Assembly: GCA_002425765.1 (NCBI GenBank)
Contig: DIMW01000001.1
Location: forward strand, 62,001 to 126,000
Source: Spirochaetaceae bacterium UBA5556
GTDB lineage: Bacteria > Spirochaetota > Spirochaetia > Treponematales > Rectinemataceae
Length of the DNA: 64,000 nt
Reading direction: 5' to 3'
Below, in pieces: positions 44,123-52,080 of this stretch. Each line of letters begins with the position of its first letter. Position 1 is the first letter of the stretch. Below the pieces are notes generated by a model. That model was not told the DNA's origin. It was given only the letters and a program-made list of their open reading frames with translations, and did not search any database. A program made the translations under genes and the position numbers.

Positions 44123-45763
44123 ATGAAACGGCGTTCGGTGGTGAGAGGGGGAGCGCTCGTCTTTCTGCTGATTGCAGGGGGCGTCCTCTTGCTTTATTGG
44201 GTGATTCATCCCACGCTTTCTGTCATCGATCCTGGTACGCCCATGCCCGACGAGACAGTCTCCATCGTGGGACGCAATTTCGGCGATACGCCCGGAGAAG
44301 TCCTGTTTGACAATATCCCCCTGCCCGAGCATGCTGTTGAACTGTGGAGCCCCACCTATATCTCCTTCAAAATGCCGAATGATGTCGATTCTGCGGTGGT
44401 GAGGGTGCGGACGGCCTTTGGCGCTTCGAATCCTCTCATGCTCGCGAACTCTTCAAAAATACCGAAAGCAGTGGCATCGCAGGCAGAGGCGGAGCTTCGG
44501 CCCAACATCACAGGGGCAAAGCCCACTGCGAACATACAGATTGGAAAAACGATTGTGATACGAGGCAGCCATTTTGGGGAACCTGATGTGGCGGCGGCCA
44601 TTTTCTTCACAAGAATTCCATCGATTTCCGCGCTTGAGACCGAGAATCCGGGCAACTTCATCAAAGTCGATTCGGTGGACCTCCTCGTGGAGAGCTGGAG
44701 AGACGCTTCCATCACCGTGCATGTGCCGGATGGTGTGGAAAATGGTTATGTCTTTGTAAAAACAAGAAACGGAACTTCGAATACATATCCAATTTCTTTC
44801 TCACGCAGCCTCGGCAGGACAGGGAGGGGGGAGTCGTTCACGTATGTCATAGGGCAGAAAATCCTTCTCCATGTCACAGCCTCGTTGCCCGACGGGCGGT
44901 TGTCTCTTTTTCTCTCAAAACCTGCCGCGACTCAAAATCAGAGCGCCGAAACGATCATTATGAGCGGCGAAGACCATCTCAATGCTGACCATGCAAACTG
45001 GCAGGAATTTCGGTTTGGGCAGGCGGATGCGAGCAAGAGCAAGCTCGAGGTGTCCCGGCAATTCATCGTCGATACATCCGAAATCAGGGCGGATATCAAT
45101 GTCGCCTCTATCCAGGCTCTTGGGTTTCCGCCGCCCGCGTTCTTGGCGCCATATCTTGCCTCTGACGCCATGGTCCCTTCGGGAAGTGAAGTGATCGTTT
45201 CCGCCGCGCGCGCGATTCAAAAAAAAGAAAAGAATCCTTTCAGACAGGTGGCTCTCGCCGCCCAGTGGGTATTTTCAAACGTCAAGCTGGATGAGAAGGA
45301 TCAAGGTCTCTCCGACGATATACTGTCGGCACTGAAGAATAAAAAAGGAGGGATGCGCGCGATTGCGCTGATTGACTGTGCCCTTCTGCGTGCGCTTGGT
45401 ATTCCGGCCATCCCCGTGGCAGGCTTTCTGGTCACCGAAGACACGCGCCTCATCCCTCATTATTGGGGAGAATATTACCTGTTGGGCATAGGCTGGATTT
45501 CATTCGATCCAGCCCTGGCGACAGGGACTGTCCCGTCTGGTTTTGTGCCGGGTTTTTCGGAGAGGCTCACCTATTATCGTGGTATCGACAGCAAGCACAT
45601 CGCGATGAGCAGAGGGTATCAGCCCCTTCCTCCGGTTCAGCCAGAAGCTCAAAAGAAAACCAAGATTCCCTGGTCTCTCTTCGAATACGATGAGTTGGCG
45701 CAGGGAGTCAGCTACATTTCAACTTGGAATTTGCCCGAGATTGAGTCATCCACGCTTCCGTAA
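44123..45763 (+). CDS. IPT/TIG-domain and transglutaminase-like protein lacking the catalytic Cys
   Basis: A 546-residue membrane-anchored protein: one N-terminal transmembrane helix (GGALVFLLIAGGVLLLYWVI), two IPT/TIG-like beta domains (about 30-105: VSIVGRNFGDTPGEVLFDN; about 128-225: IVIRGSHFGEPDVAAAIFF), a linker, and a transglutaminase-like core from about 370. In the core, ALLRALGIPAIPVAGF, HYWGEYYL (H446) and ISFDPAL (D462) match the family His and Asp. However, the position of the catalytic Cys in the G-x-C motif reads GGM, with Met at 411. The fold appears conserved without thiol chemistry. It is the last gene of the ECF sigma operon, 3 bp after its neighbour. Confidence 0.72.
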   Translation: MKRRSVVRGGALVFLLIAGGVLLLYWVIHPTLSVIDPGTPMPDETVSIVGRNFGDTPGEVLFDNIPLPEHAVELWSPTYISFKMPNDVDSAVVRVRTAFGASNPLMLANSSKIPKAVASQAEAELRPNITGAKPTANIQIGKTIVIRGSHFGEPDVAAAIFFTRIPSISALETENPGNFIKVDSVDLLVESWRDASITVHVPDGVENGYVFVKTRNGTSNTYPISFSRSLGRTGRGESFTYVIGQKILLHVTASLPDGRLSLFLSKPAATQNQSAETIIMSGEDHLNADHANWQEFRFGQADASKSKLEVSRQFIVDTSEIRADINVASIQALGFPPPAFLAPYLASDAMVPSGSEVIVSAARAIQKKEKNPFRQVALAAQWVFSNVKLDEKDQGLSDDILSALKNKKGGMRAIALIDCALLRALGIPAIPVAGFLVTEDTRLIPHYWGEYYLLGIGWISFDPALATGTVPSGFVPGFSERLTYYRGIDSKHIAMSRGYQPLPPVQPEAQKKTKIPWSLFEYDELAQGVSYISTWNLPEIESSTLP

Positions 45764-45861
45764 GGCCGGGGGTCTCGGGAATAGTGTTCGTGAGGCGCCG
45801 TCCGCCGCTCCTTTGTAGTCTAGAAACGCACCTTATGCTACAATGCCAAAAGGGAGGACTT

Positions 45862-47145
45862 ATGCCATACATTCAATCCACCGATCCTGAGCTCTACGCG
45901 GCGATAGAAGCGGAGCAAGGTCGCCAGAGAGATAAGCTCGAACTCATCGCGAGTGAGAATTATACCTCAAAAGCCGTGCTGGAGGCCGTCGGCTCCGTGC
46001 TCACGAACAAATATGCCGAGGGCTATCCTGGCAAGCGCTATTACGGTGGGTGTGAATTTGTCGACATCGCCGAGGACCTGGCGCGCGACAGAGCGAAGAA
46101 GCTGTTTGGCGCGGACCACGCGAACGTCCAGCCGCACTCCGGAAGTCAGGCGAACATGGGTGTGCTTTTTGCCGCGCTGAATCCCGGCGATACGATCATG
46201 GGCATGAGCCTCGCCCATGGCGGGCACCTGACGCACGGCGCGCCGGTCTCGTTCTCGGGGAAGTTCTATAAAGTAGTGAGCTATGGGGTCAATCCCGATA
46301 CCGAAACCATCGATTTCGACCAGGTGGCGTATCTTGCCCGTGAGCACAGGCCGAAGCTCATCATCGCCGGGGCGAGCGCCTATTCTCGGATCATCGATTT
46401 CGAGGCCTTCCGGAAAATCGCGGACGAGGTCGGCGCCTATCTCATGGTCGACATGGCGCACATCGCGGGCATAGTCGCCGTCGGAAGACACCCCAGCCCG
46501 ATCCCTGTCGCCGATTTCACCACGACGACGACGCACAAAACGCTGCGGGGTCCGCGCGGCGGCATGATCTTCGTGGGGCGGGACAGAGAGAACGACCGCG
46601 GGATCATGACACCGAAGGGCGACGCCCTCCGCAAGTGGTCCGAGGTGATCGACAGCATGATCATGCCCGGCATTCAGGGCGGGCCCCTCATGCACGTGAT
46701 CGCGGGGAAGGCGGTCGCGCTCAAGGAGGCGCTCGAGCCAAGTTTCGCCGAGTACATCGACCGCATGCTCTCCAACGCCAAGGTGATGGCTCAGTCGCTC
46801 ACCTCCGGCGGCGCGCGCATCGTCTCGGGAGGCACCGACAACCATCTCATGCTGGTCGACCTCACCCCGCTTGGAATCACGGGGAGAGAGGCAGAGAAGT
46901 GGCTCGACGAGGCCAACATCACGGTCAACAAGAACGGTATTCCCTTCGATAATCAGAAGCCCTTTGTGACGAGCGGCATCCGCGTGGGCACGCCCGCGGT
47001 GACGACGCGCGGCATGGGACAGGCCGAGATGGAGAAAATAGCCTCATTCATCATGGACGTCTTCAAATCCAAGGGCGACGCGCAGGTCGTCGCGCGCGTA
47101 AAGCAGGAAGTGCTCACGCTGACCAAGCGTTTTCCGCTGCCCTGA
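45862..47145 (+). CDS. glyA: Serine hydroxymethyltransferase
   Basis: A PLP enzyme interconverting serine and glycine with tetrahydrofolate. Landmarks: ELIASENYTSKAVLEAVGS, NKYAEGYPGKRYYGG, NVQPHSGSQANMGV, YLMVDMAHIAG and TTTTHKTLRGPRGG, with the Schiff-base Lys in HKT. At 427 residues it has standard length. The frame continues upstream, but AGGGAGG lies 6 nt before the ATG at 45862, which also matches the family N-terminus. It supplies one-carbon units; nothing nearby is pathway-linked. Confidence 0.97.
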   Translation: MPYIQSTDPELYAAIEAEQGRQRDKLELIASENYTSKAVLEAVGSVLTNKYAEGYPGKRYYGGCEFVDIAEDLARDRAKKLFGADHANVQPHSGSQANMGVLFAALNPGDTIMGMSLAHGGHLTHGAPVSFSGKFYKVVSYGVNPDTETIDFDQVAYLAREHRPKLIIAGASAYSRIIDFEAFRKIADEVGAYLMVDMAHIAGIVAVGRHPSPIPVADFTTTTTHKTLRGPRGGMIFVGRDRENDRGIMTPKGDALRKWSEVIDSMIMPGIQGGPLMHVIAGKAVALKEALEPSFAEYIDRMLSNAKVMAQSLTSGGARIVSGGTDNHLMLVDLTPLGITGREAEKWLDEANITVNKNGIPFDNQKPFVTSGIRVGTPAVTTRGMGQAEMEKIASFIMDVFKSKGDAQVVARVKQEVLTLTKRFPLP

Positions 47146-47156
47146 GCTTGGTGTAC

Positions 47157-48359
47157 ATGCAGGGCGCCCCTTTATTGAAGCTACGGGATGAAGCCGGTGC
47201 GCGGGCCGCGCGCTGGCTTCTTTTTCACGCGCGTGAACAGGGGTTCTCCTCGTACGCGATTCTCGGCAAAGAAGAGTGGGAGAGGGTACTTCTGGAGTGG
47301 GGATTCGCGGAGGACGAGAGCTCTTTCGGGGCGAGTCCCGACGAGTCTGGCCCGCGCGGGGCGCCTGGCGGTACGGGGGCAGGAGATGGGGACGGTTGGG
47401 GCCGCTCCGCGGTCCCTCAGGCAATCCGCGCGCGGTACCGGTTCGATTCGGCGGGCGCCATGCTCGTGGTGGCGCTCAGCTACGCCCCGGATGTGGAAGC
47501 GGAACCGGCGGCGGACCGCGCAGCGCGGGGGCTGCCGCCTCTGCCACTTCCAAAAGAAGGAAAACCTGTCGCGAGGATAGGGCGCTTCGCGCGGGGCAAT
47601 TGGTATGGGGAAATCGGCGCCAGACTTGCGGCCTGCGCCGCGGCCAGTTCCCTGGACATCGCCGAGGCGGGCCTTCCTCTTTTCCCGCCGAAACACTGGC
47701 ACAGGTTCGCGAACTCCAGATTTCCCGAGAAGGCCCTCGCGGTCGCGGCCGGACTGGGAGCGGTCGGCCGCAACGGGCTTCTCATCGCGGAAGCCTCGGA
47801 GGCCGGACAGGAGCGGGGCGGTGCCGCAGGGGGCGGCCTCCCGAATAGCGGCGTCACAAGGGCCTACTTCCACTCCAGCACCCGCTCTTCCGCGGTGCTG
47901 CTCGGCCTCATGCTCCTCCCCTTCGATCTTGAACAGGATGTTATCCCGCAGAGGCACCCGCCGCTTGCGGACCTCTCCCTCTGCGGAGACTGCCGTAACT
48001 GCGTCGACGCCTGTCCGAGCCGGGCCCTCCATTTCGCGCCGGCGCCCGCCTTTGAACGCCGCCGCTGCATCCAGCACTATGCTTCGATCAGTGGGCCCCT
48101 GCCGGACTTTATCGAAGCCTCCTGGCAGAACCAGCTCTATGGGTGCGACCTGTGTCTGGAGGCTTGTCCCTATTTCAGACCCGATCCCGGCGCCCGCACG
48201 GATCGCGGAAAGATAGGCGGCTCTTTCGACGCCGCGTCCATCGCCGGCATGGAGGATGCGCAGCTTCGCGCGCTCTTCAGGGGCTCGGCCCTCGACCAGA
48301 AGTGGATAGAGCCCGGAGCGCTGAGAGGAAACGCGAGGCTGGCGCTGAGAAACCGCTAG
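47157..48359 (+). CDS. QueG-like epoxyqueuosine reductase
   Basis: A roughly 400-residue iron-sulfur protein of the QueG type (cobalamin and two 4Fe-4S clusters, last step of queuosine synthesis). The C-terminal half has CGDCRNCVDACPSRAL and, after FERRRCIQHYAS, the second set YGCDLCLEACPYF. The middle has GRFARGNWYGEI and the expected core AAGLGAVGRNGLLI. A Gly/Asp/Pro-rich segment (about residues 60-85) is an unusual insertion near the N-terminus. TTG (47148), GTG (47151) and ATG (47157) are possible starts; the ATG is chosen, without a clear Shine-Dalgarno sequence. It follows glyA by 11 bp. Confidence 0.78.
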   Translation: MQGAPLLKLRDEAGARAARWLLFHAREQGFSSYAILGKEEWERVLLEWGFAEDESSFGASPDESGPRGAPGGTGAGDGDGWGRSAVPQAIRARYRFDSAGAMLVVALSYAPDVEAEPAADRAARGLPPLPLPKEGKPVARIGRFARGNWYGEIGARLAACAAASSLDIAEAGLPLFPPKHWHRFANSRFPEKALAVAAGLGAVGRNGLLIAEASEAGQERGGAAGGGLPNSGVTRAYFHSSTRSSAVLLGLMLLPFDLEQDVIPQRHPPLADLSLCGDCRNCVDACPSRALHFAPAPAFERRRCIQHYASISGPLPDFIEASWQNQLYGCDLCLEACPYFRPDPGARTDRGKIGGSFDAASIAGMEDAQLRALFRGSALDQKWIEPGALRGNARLALRNR

Positions 48360-48410
48360 CGCAGCGGGGCTAGGACGGGGCGCTCCGTATCCCGGCATCG
48401 CCCGAATCGC

Positions 48411-48416
48411 TATACT
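48411..48416 (+). promoter_or_regulatory. -10 element upstream of epmA, leaderless layout
   Basis: TATACT ends 8 nt before the ATG at 48425; no Shine-Dalgarno sequence is present and the -35 is weak. Confidence 0.35.
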
Positions 48417-48424
48417 GGATCTCC

Positions 48425-49387
48425 ATGGATATTGAAGTCTTACAGTCCCGTTCGCGCATGGTGGGCGTTCTGCGCGAATTTTTCCTCTCGCGCGGCTACC
48501 TCGAGACCGACACGCCGGCCCTCGCTCCCTCCCTCATCCCGGAATCCTGCCTCGAGGTCTTCGCGACCGAATACGTGCACCCGACGGAAGAGCACAGGCC
48601 GCTCTACCTCATTCCCTCGCCCGAGATATGGATGAAGAAGGTGGTCGCCGAGACGGGGCGGAGCGTCTTTCAGCTCTGCAAGGCCTGGCGCAACGCCGAG
48701 TCCGTATCGCGCATCCATAACCCCGAGTTCACGATGCTCGAGTACTACGGCGTAGGGCTCTCGTGCGACGACAACATATGCCTGACCGAGGAACTCTTCG
48801 CGGCTCTCGCCGCCCAAGAGACACCGCCGCGTGCCCGTCCCCCATTCCGCGTGATGAGTATGAGCGAGGCGTGGTGGGAGTTCGCCCGCGCCGATCTCGA
48901 CGCGCTCGCCGAGCCTGAGGCGATGCGCGCCGCCTGTCATGAACGCGGGCTCTTGGTCGCGCCCGACGCCACGTGGGAGGACGCCTTCAATATTCTTTTT
49001 TTGAGCCTCGTCGAGCCCGCGCTTCCCCGGGACAGACCCCTTGTGCTCGACCGCTATCCCGCAGGCATAGAGTGCCTCGCGGCGGACATACCCGGCACGA
49101 TGTACAAGGAGCGCTGGGAGCTTTATGTCGACGGCATCGAGATTGCCAACTGCTTCACAGAGATGGCGAATCCCGAGGCGGTCCGCAAATATTTTTCCTC
49201 ACAGAGCGCAAAGAAACGGAGCGCGCTCGTCCCTCACCGCGTCGACGGCTCCTACGCTTCGATATTCGAGCATTTCCCGCCCTGCTCGGGCGTCGCCCTC
49301 GGCTTCGAGCGCCTCATGACGGTCCTCCTCGGAAAGAAGTCGATCGCGGAGGTGCTGCTCTTCCCCTTTGAAGCGTTTTCCTGCTGA
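48425..49387 (+). CDS. epmA: EF-P--(R)-beta-lysine ligase (GenX/PoxA)
   Basis: A truncated class II LysRS paralogue that attaches beta-lysine to EF-P. It lacks the anticodon-binding domain, and its 320 residues are close to the E. coli length. Motif 2 region CKAWRNAESVSRIHNPEFTMLEYY and motif 3 GVALGFERLMTVLLG are intact, with FLSRGYLETDTPALAPSLIPE at the start. It is directly upstream of efp, which supports the assignment. The window has no EpmB (lysine 2,3-aminomutase), which would be needed to make beta-lysine. Because the cell's LysRS is class I, this class II enzyme is not a recent duplicate of it. Confidence 0.9.
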   Translation: MDIEVLQSRSRMVGVLREFFLSRGYLETDTPALAPSLIPESCLEVFATEYVHPTEEHRPLYLIPSPEIWMKKVVAETGRSVFQLCKAWRNAESVSRIHNPEFTMLEYYGVGLSCDDNICLTEELFAALAAQETPPRARPPFRVMSMSEAWWEFARADLDALAEPEAMRAACHERGLLVAPDATWEDAFNILFLSLVEPALPRDRPLVLDRYPAGIECLAADIPGTMYKERWELYVDGIEIANCFTEMANPEAVRKYFSSQSAKKRSALVPHRVDGSYASIFEHFPPCSGVALGFERLMTVLLGKKSIAEVLLFPFEAFSC

Positions 49388-49420
49388 ATTGGGGGCCATT
49401 CGTGAACAGAGATATGTCGG

Positions 49421-49443
49421 GGAAAGGCGTCAAACGCCTTTCC
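49421..49443 (+). terminator. Perfect 10-bp hairpin between epmA and efp
   Basis: GGAAAGGCGT (49421-49430), loop CAA, ACGCCTTTCC (49434-49443). The tail is GGCTTTA rather than a run of T, so termination would be weak; it may attenuate read-through into efp or protect the 3' end. Confidence 0.45.
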
Positions 49444-49473
49444 GGCTTTACACAAACGTCGTTTCCACGCTAG

Positions 49474-49479
49474 TATAGT
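49474..49479 (+). promoter_or_regulatory. -10 element upstream of efp
   Basis: TATAGT, identical to the rpmB -10, lies 34 bp before the efp ATG. A TTTACA is present upstream but with a 21-bp spacer. Confidence 0.3.
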
Positions 49480-49513
49480 GCGACTCAATTCTTTATCTAT
49501 CGAGGACAAATCT

Positions 49514-50077
49514 ATGGTTCGTGGCGGTGATATCGGAATCGGAACATGTCTGCTCATCAATGGCACGCCGCATATAGTCGTCGAGCGCGAATTCGTGAGC
49601 CCCGGCAAGGGTTCGGCCTTCGCCAGGGTGAGGGCGAAAAATCTCAAGAACGGCAACGTGATCACACAGACGATCAAGACTGCGGACTTCGTCGAGGACG
49701 CTCAAGTCGACCTTGTCGATTGCCAGTATCAGTACAGCGATGGAGAACTCTTCCATTTCATGAACAATGAGACCTTCGAGCAGTTCGAGGTTCCGCTTGC
49801 GGCCCATGAGGACCGCGCTCCCTACCTCAAGGAGGGAGAGACCTACACCATCGTCATGTGGGAAGGCGAGCCTATCGATATCAAGATTCCCTACAAGATG
49901 GTCTTCACCGTCGCGGAGAGCGAGAACTATATCCGCGGCGACACGGTGTCCGGCGCGACAAAGCCCGTGACCACGGAGACCGGCCTCGTGGTGCGCGTGC
50001 CGCTCTTCATCAAGCAGGGCGAGAAGATCCTCATCAACACGGAGACGAACGAGTACGTTGAGCGCGTCAACGAATAG
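49514..50077 (+). CDS. efp: Elongation factor P
   Basis: Relieves ribosome stalling at polyproline. The 187-residue protein has the three-beta-barrel layout: a KOW-like N-terminal domain with FVSPGKGSAF carrying the modifiable loop Lys at residue 32, a middle OB domain (YQYSDGELFHFMNNETFEQFEV) and the C-terminal signature GDTVSGATKPVTTETGLVVRVPLFIKQGEKILINT. A longer reading from 49478 exists, but the ATG at 49514 with GAGGA 8 nt upstream matches the family. The adjacent epmA predicts beta-lysylation of Lys32. Confidence 0.96.
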   Translation: MVRGGDIGIGTCLLINGTPHIVVEREFVSPGKGSAFARVRAKNLKNGNVITQTIKTADFVEDAQVDLVDCQYQYSDGELFHFMNNETFEQFEVPLAAHEDRAPYLKEGETYTIVMWEGEPIDIKIPYKMVFTVAESENYIRGDTVSGATKPVTTETGLVVRVPLFIKQGEKILINTETNEYVERVNE

Positions 50078-51461
50078 ACCCGAGGACTCGGGCTGCCCGC
50101 TCGATCCTCTCGTCAACAAGACAATCGATTTTGCATACCGGGGCGTGCGGCTCAAGTTTGACTTGTCGCACGCCTTATTTTCGTCCTTCGATGTCGACGC
50201 GGGCACGCGGCTTCTCTTGAAAGAGATCGCCCGCGAGCCTGACATCGTAGGCGCGAAGCGACTGCTCGACGCCGGCTGCGGAGCGGGTATTATCGGCGTC
50301 AGCCTCGCCGCGTCCTCTCCGGACATGGACGTCGTCATGCGCGACCGCGACTTTCGGGCCGTGGCTTTTGCCGCGCGGAACGCGGCGCGGAACGGTCTCG
50401 CCGTCGAGCTGTACGGGTTGGACGGCGCGCGACTTGAGCCCTGCCGGAAGCGCCATTTCTCAAAGATCAAAGTCGCGGAGAGGCGGGCGCCGCCGATCAT
50501 CGCGGAACCGGGACTGCTCTACGAGCCCGATGGACGCGGCCCCTACGACGCGGTCCTGTCCAATCTGCCCGCGAAGGCGGGGCCTCTGGTGCTGGCGCAG
50601 TATTTCAAGACCGTGCGCGCGGAGCTCTTGCGCGACGGAGGCATTTTTGCTTTTGTCATAGTGACGCCACTCGCGGAACAGTCCCGCGCGTGGTGCGCGG
50701 AGGCGGGATTTTCTCTCCGCAGAACGGTCTCGACAAAGAACCACATGGTTGCGATCATGCAGGTTCCGGAACGATCCCCCAGCGAGCGCAGCGGAAGTAC
50801 GGGCACGGCGCCTGACCGATGGTTTTCGACCTATGTGCGCTCGCGTGCGGAGAAGAAGATTGGCGGTGCCCCTCTTGCGTGGGACGGCATTCAGGGCTTG
50901 TCGGAGTTCGACGAGCCATCCTACGCCACGAGCTGCGCGCTTTCGCTCGCGCAGAAGACCTTCGCGGGCCTCCTCGTGAGGCGCGCGCTCGTGATCGAGC
51001 CGGGTACCGGCATTGCCCCCCTCTGGATGCGCGCGGTTTTGGGGCCAGAGGAAATCGTATTGAAGTCGCACGACACGCTCGCGCTCGCCGCCTCGTCGCA
51101 CAATCTTGAGAGGACCGGCTTTCACAATGCTGCGCTCGTGCATGAGCCCGACTTTCTGGAGGCGCGACAGAATGAACGCGGGGCGCCCGGGACCGCGTCA
51201 GGCGCAATGACCTGCGATCGGCTTGAACCGGCGAGCATCGACGCGATAATTTTGTTTCTTGAAGACGTCCCAAGGTTTGATATCGCGGCCTATTACTGGC
51301 CACTCATTCTGAGAGTACTCAAACGGGGTGGCGCGGTGGTCATCGCAGGGGAGAGCACACAGATCGAGCGCGCGGCGCGCCAGAGACCGTCTGGCTTTTC
51401 AAAATCTCATTTCTCGGAATATAGGAAAGGTTGGGGGGCGATTTCTTTTCGGCGCGATTGA
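50058..51461 (+). CDS. Two-domain class I SAM-dependent methyltransferase-like protein
   Basis: A 467-residue protein overlapping the efp 3' end by 20 bp and starting at TTG 50058. The N-terminal domain has a clear SAM-binding motif, RLLDAGCGAGIIGVSLA, and motif IV as SNLPAKAG, similar to the small-methyltransferase (RsmC/RlmG-like) group but without NPPF/Y. The C-terminal part (RALVIEPGTGIAPLWMRAVL ... SHNLERTGF ... DAIILFLEDVPRFD) looks like a second, degenerate Rossmann methyltransferase domain. RsmC and RlmG likewise consist of duplicated domains, but there the N-terminal copy is degenerate. The target is unknown; rRNA is a guess. Confidence 0.65.
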   Translation: MSASTNRPEDSGCPLDPLVNKTIDFAYRGVRLKFDLSHALFSSFDVDAGTRLLLKEIAREPDIVGAKRLLDAGCGAGIIGVSLAASSPDMDVVMRDRDFRAVAFAARNAARNGLAVELYGLDGARLEPCRKRHFSKIKVAERRAPPIIAEPGLLYEPDGRGPYDAVLSNLPAKAGPLVLAQYFKTVRAELLRDGGIFAFVIVTPLAEQSRAWCAEAGFSLRRTVSTKNHMVAIMQVPERSPSERSGSTGTAPDRWFSTYVRSRAEKKIGGAPLAWDGIQGLSEFDEPSYATSCALSLAQKTFAGLLVRRALVIEPGTGIAPLWMRAVLGPEEIVLKSHDTLALAASSHNLERTGFHNAALVHEPDFLEARQNERGAPGTASGAMTCDRLEPASIDAIILFLEDVPRFDIAAYYWPLILRVLKRGGAVVIAGESTQIERAARQRPSGFSKSHFSEYRKGWGAISFRRD

Positions 51462-51486
51462 CGAGAATGAACAAACATAAAATTAT

Positions 51487-51514
51487 TTGATTTTTCATAA
51501 TTCTCTATTATATT
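51487..51514 (+). promoter_or_regulatory. Candidate promoter of the small basic protein gene, leaderless layout
   Basis: TTGATT (51487-51492), 16-bp spacer, TATATT (51509-51514), then 6 nt to the ATG at 51521. The predicted start falls on the initiation codon. Confidence 0.4.
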
Positions 51515-51520
51515 TAGAAT

Positions 51521-52039
51521 ATGAGAAAGTCTGAAAGGTTGATATTGGAATCACAAACCCCCGATGAATACGTCTCGAACTCTCTCAAGTCACGACTGAG
51601 TCCGGCGGAAAAAGCCAAGCTGGCACGCCTCTGGATGGAGAACACAGGCTATACCCGCAATGATATAATACAGGCTCGCAACCGCAGCCTCTACTGGCGG
51701 AAGCGCAAAATGGAAGGCGCCGCGGAGCGCACCAAGCGCCGCATGGAAGAGCACGACTATTCGCAGGGCAAAAACGTCGAGTGGTCCCGCGAACATATCG
51801 CCGAGTTTTTGACCCTGAATCGCAAGGATGCGTACGGGCGTTATCTGCGCCGCGACTGGGAACTCGCGGCGCACTTCGAGACCAGCATCCCCTCGATTCA
51901 GTATCTGCGCCGCAAATACAACAAAGTCAAAAAAATGCTCGGGCCAGGCTCCAAGCGCGAGAAAATCATCGATTATATGAGCTGTTCCGAGCTCGTGCTG
52001 CAACATGGAGGCCCAAAGTCGCGCAAGCGGAGACGGTAG
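51521..52039 (+). CDS. Small basic protein, possibly nucleic-acid-binding
   Basis: A 172-residue, strongly Lys/Arg-rich protein that I do not recognise. The N-terminal part (LSPAEKAKLARLWMENTGYTRNDI) and middle part (WSREHIAEFLTLNRKDAYGRYLRRDWELAAHF) are helical and could contain helix-turn-helix units. The C-terminus is a basic tail (GPKSRKRRR). It has its own AT-rich promoter with leaderless spacing and converges with recG. Charge and helix pattern suggest DNA or RNA binding, but this is inference only. Confidence 0.5.
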   Translation: MRKSERLILESQTPDEYVSNSLKSRLSPAEKAKLARLWMENTGYTRNDIIQARNRSLYWRKRKMEGAAERTKRRMEEHDYSQGKNVEWSREHIAEFLTLNRKDAYGRYLRRDWELAAHFETSIPSIQYLRRKYNKVKKMLGPGSKREKIIDYMSCSELVLQHGGPKSRKRRR

Positions 52040-52080
52040 CCCCCTATTTTAAAAATCGAAGACCCCCACCACCCATCTGC

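Noticed and set aside
49478..49513. A 12-residue N-terminal extension of EF-P
   Set aside because: It would start at the end of the predicted -10 hexamer, upstream of any transcript start, and the GAGGA site and family N-terminus point to 49514.
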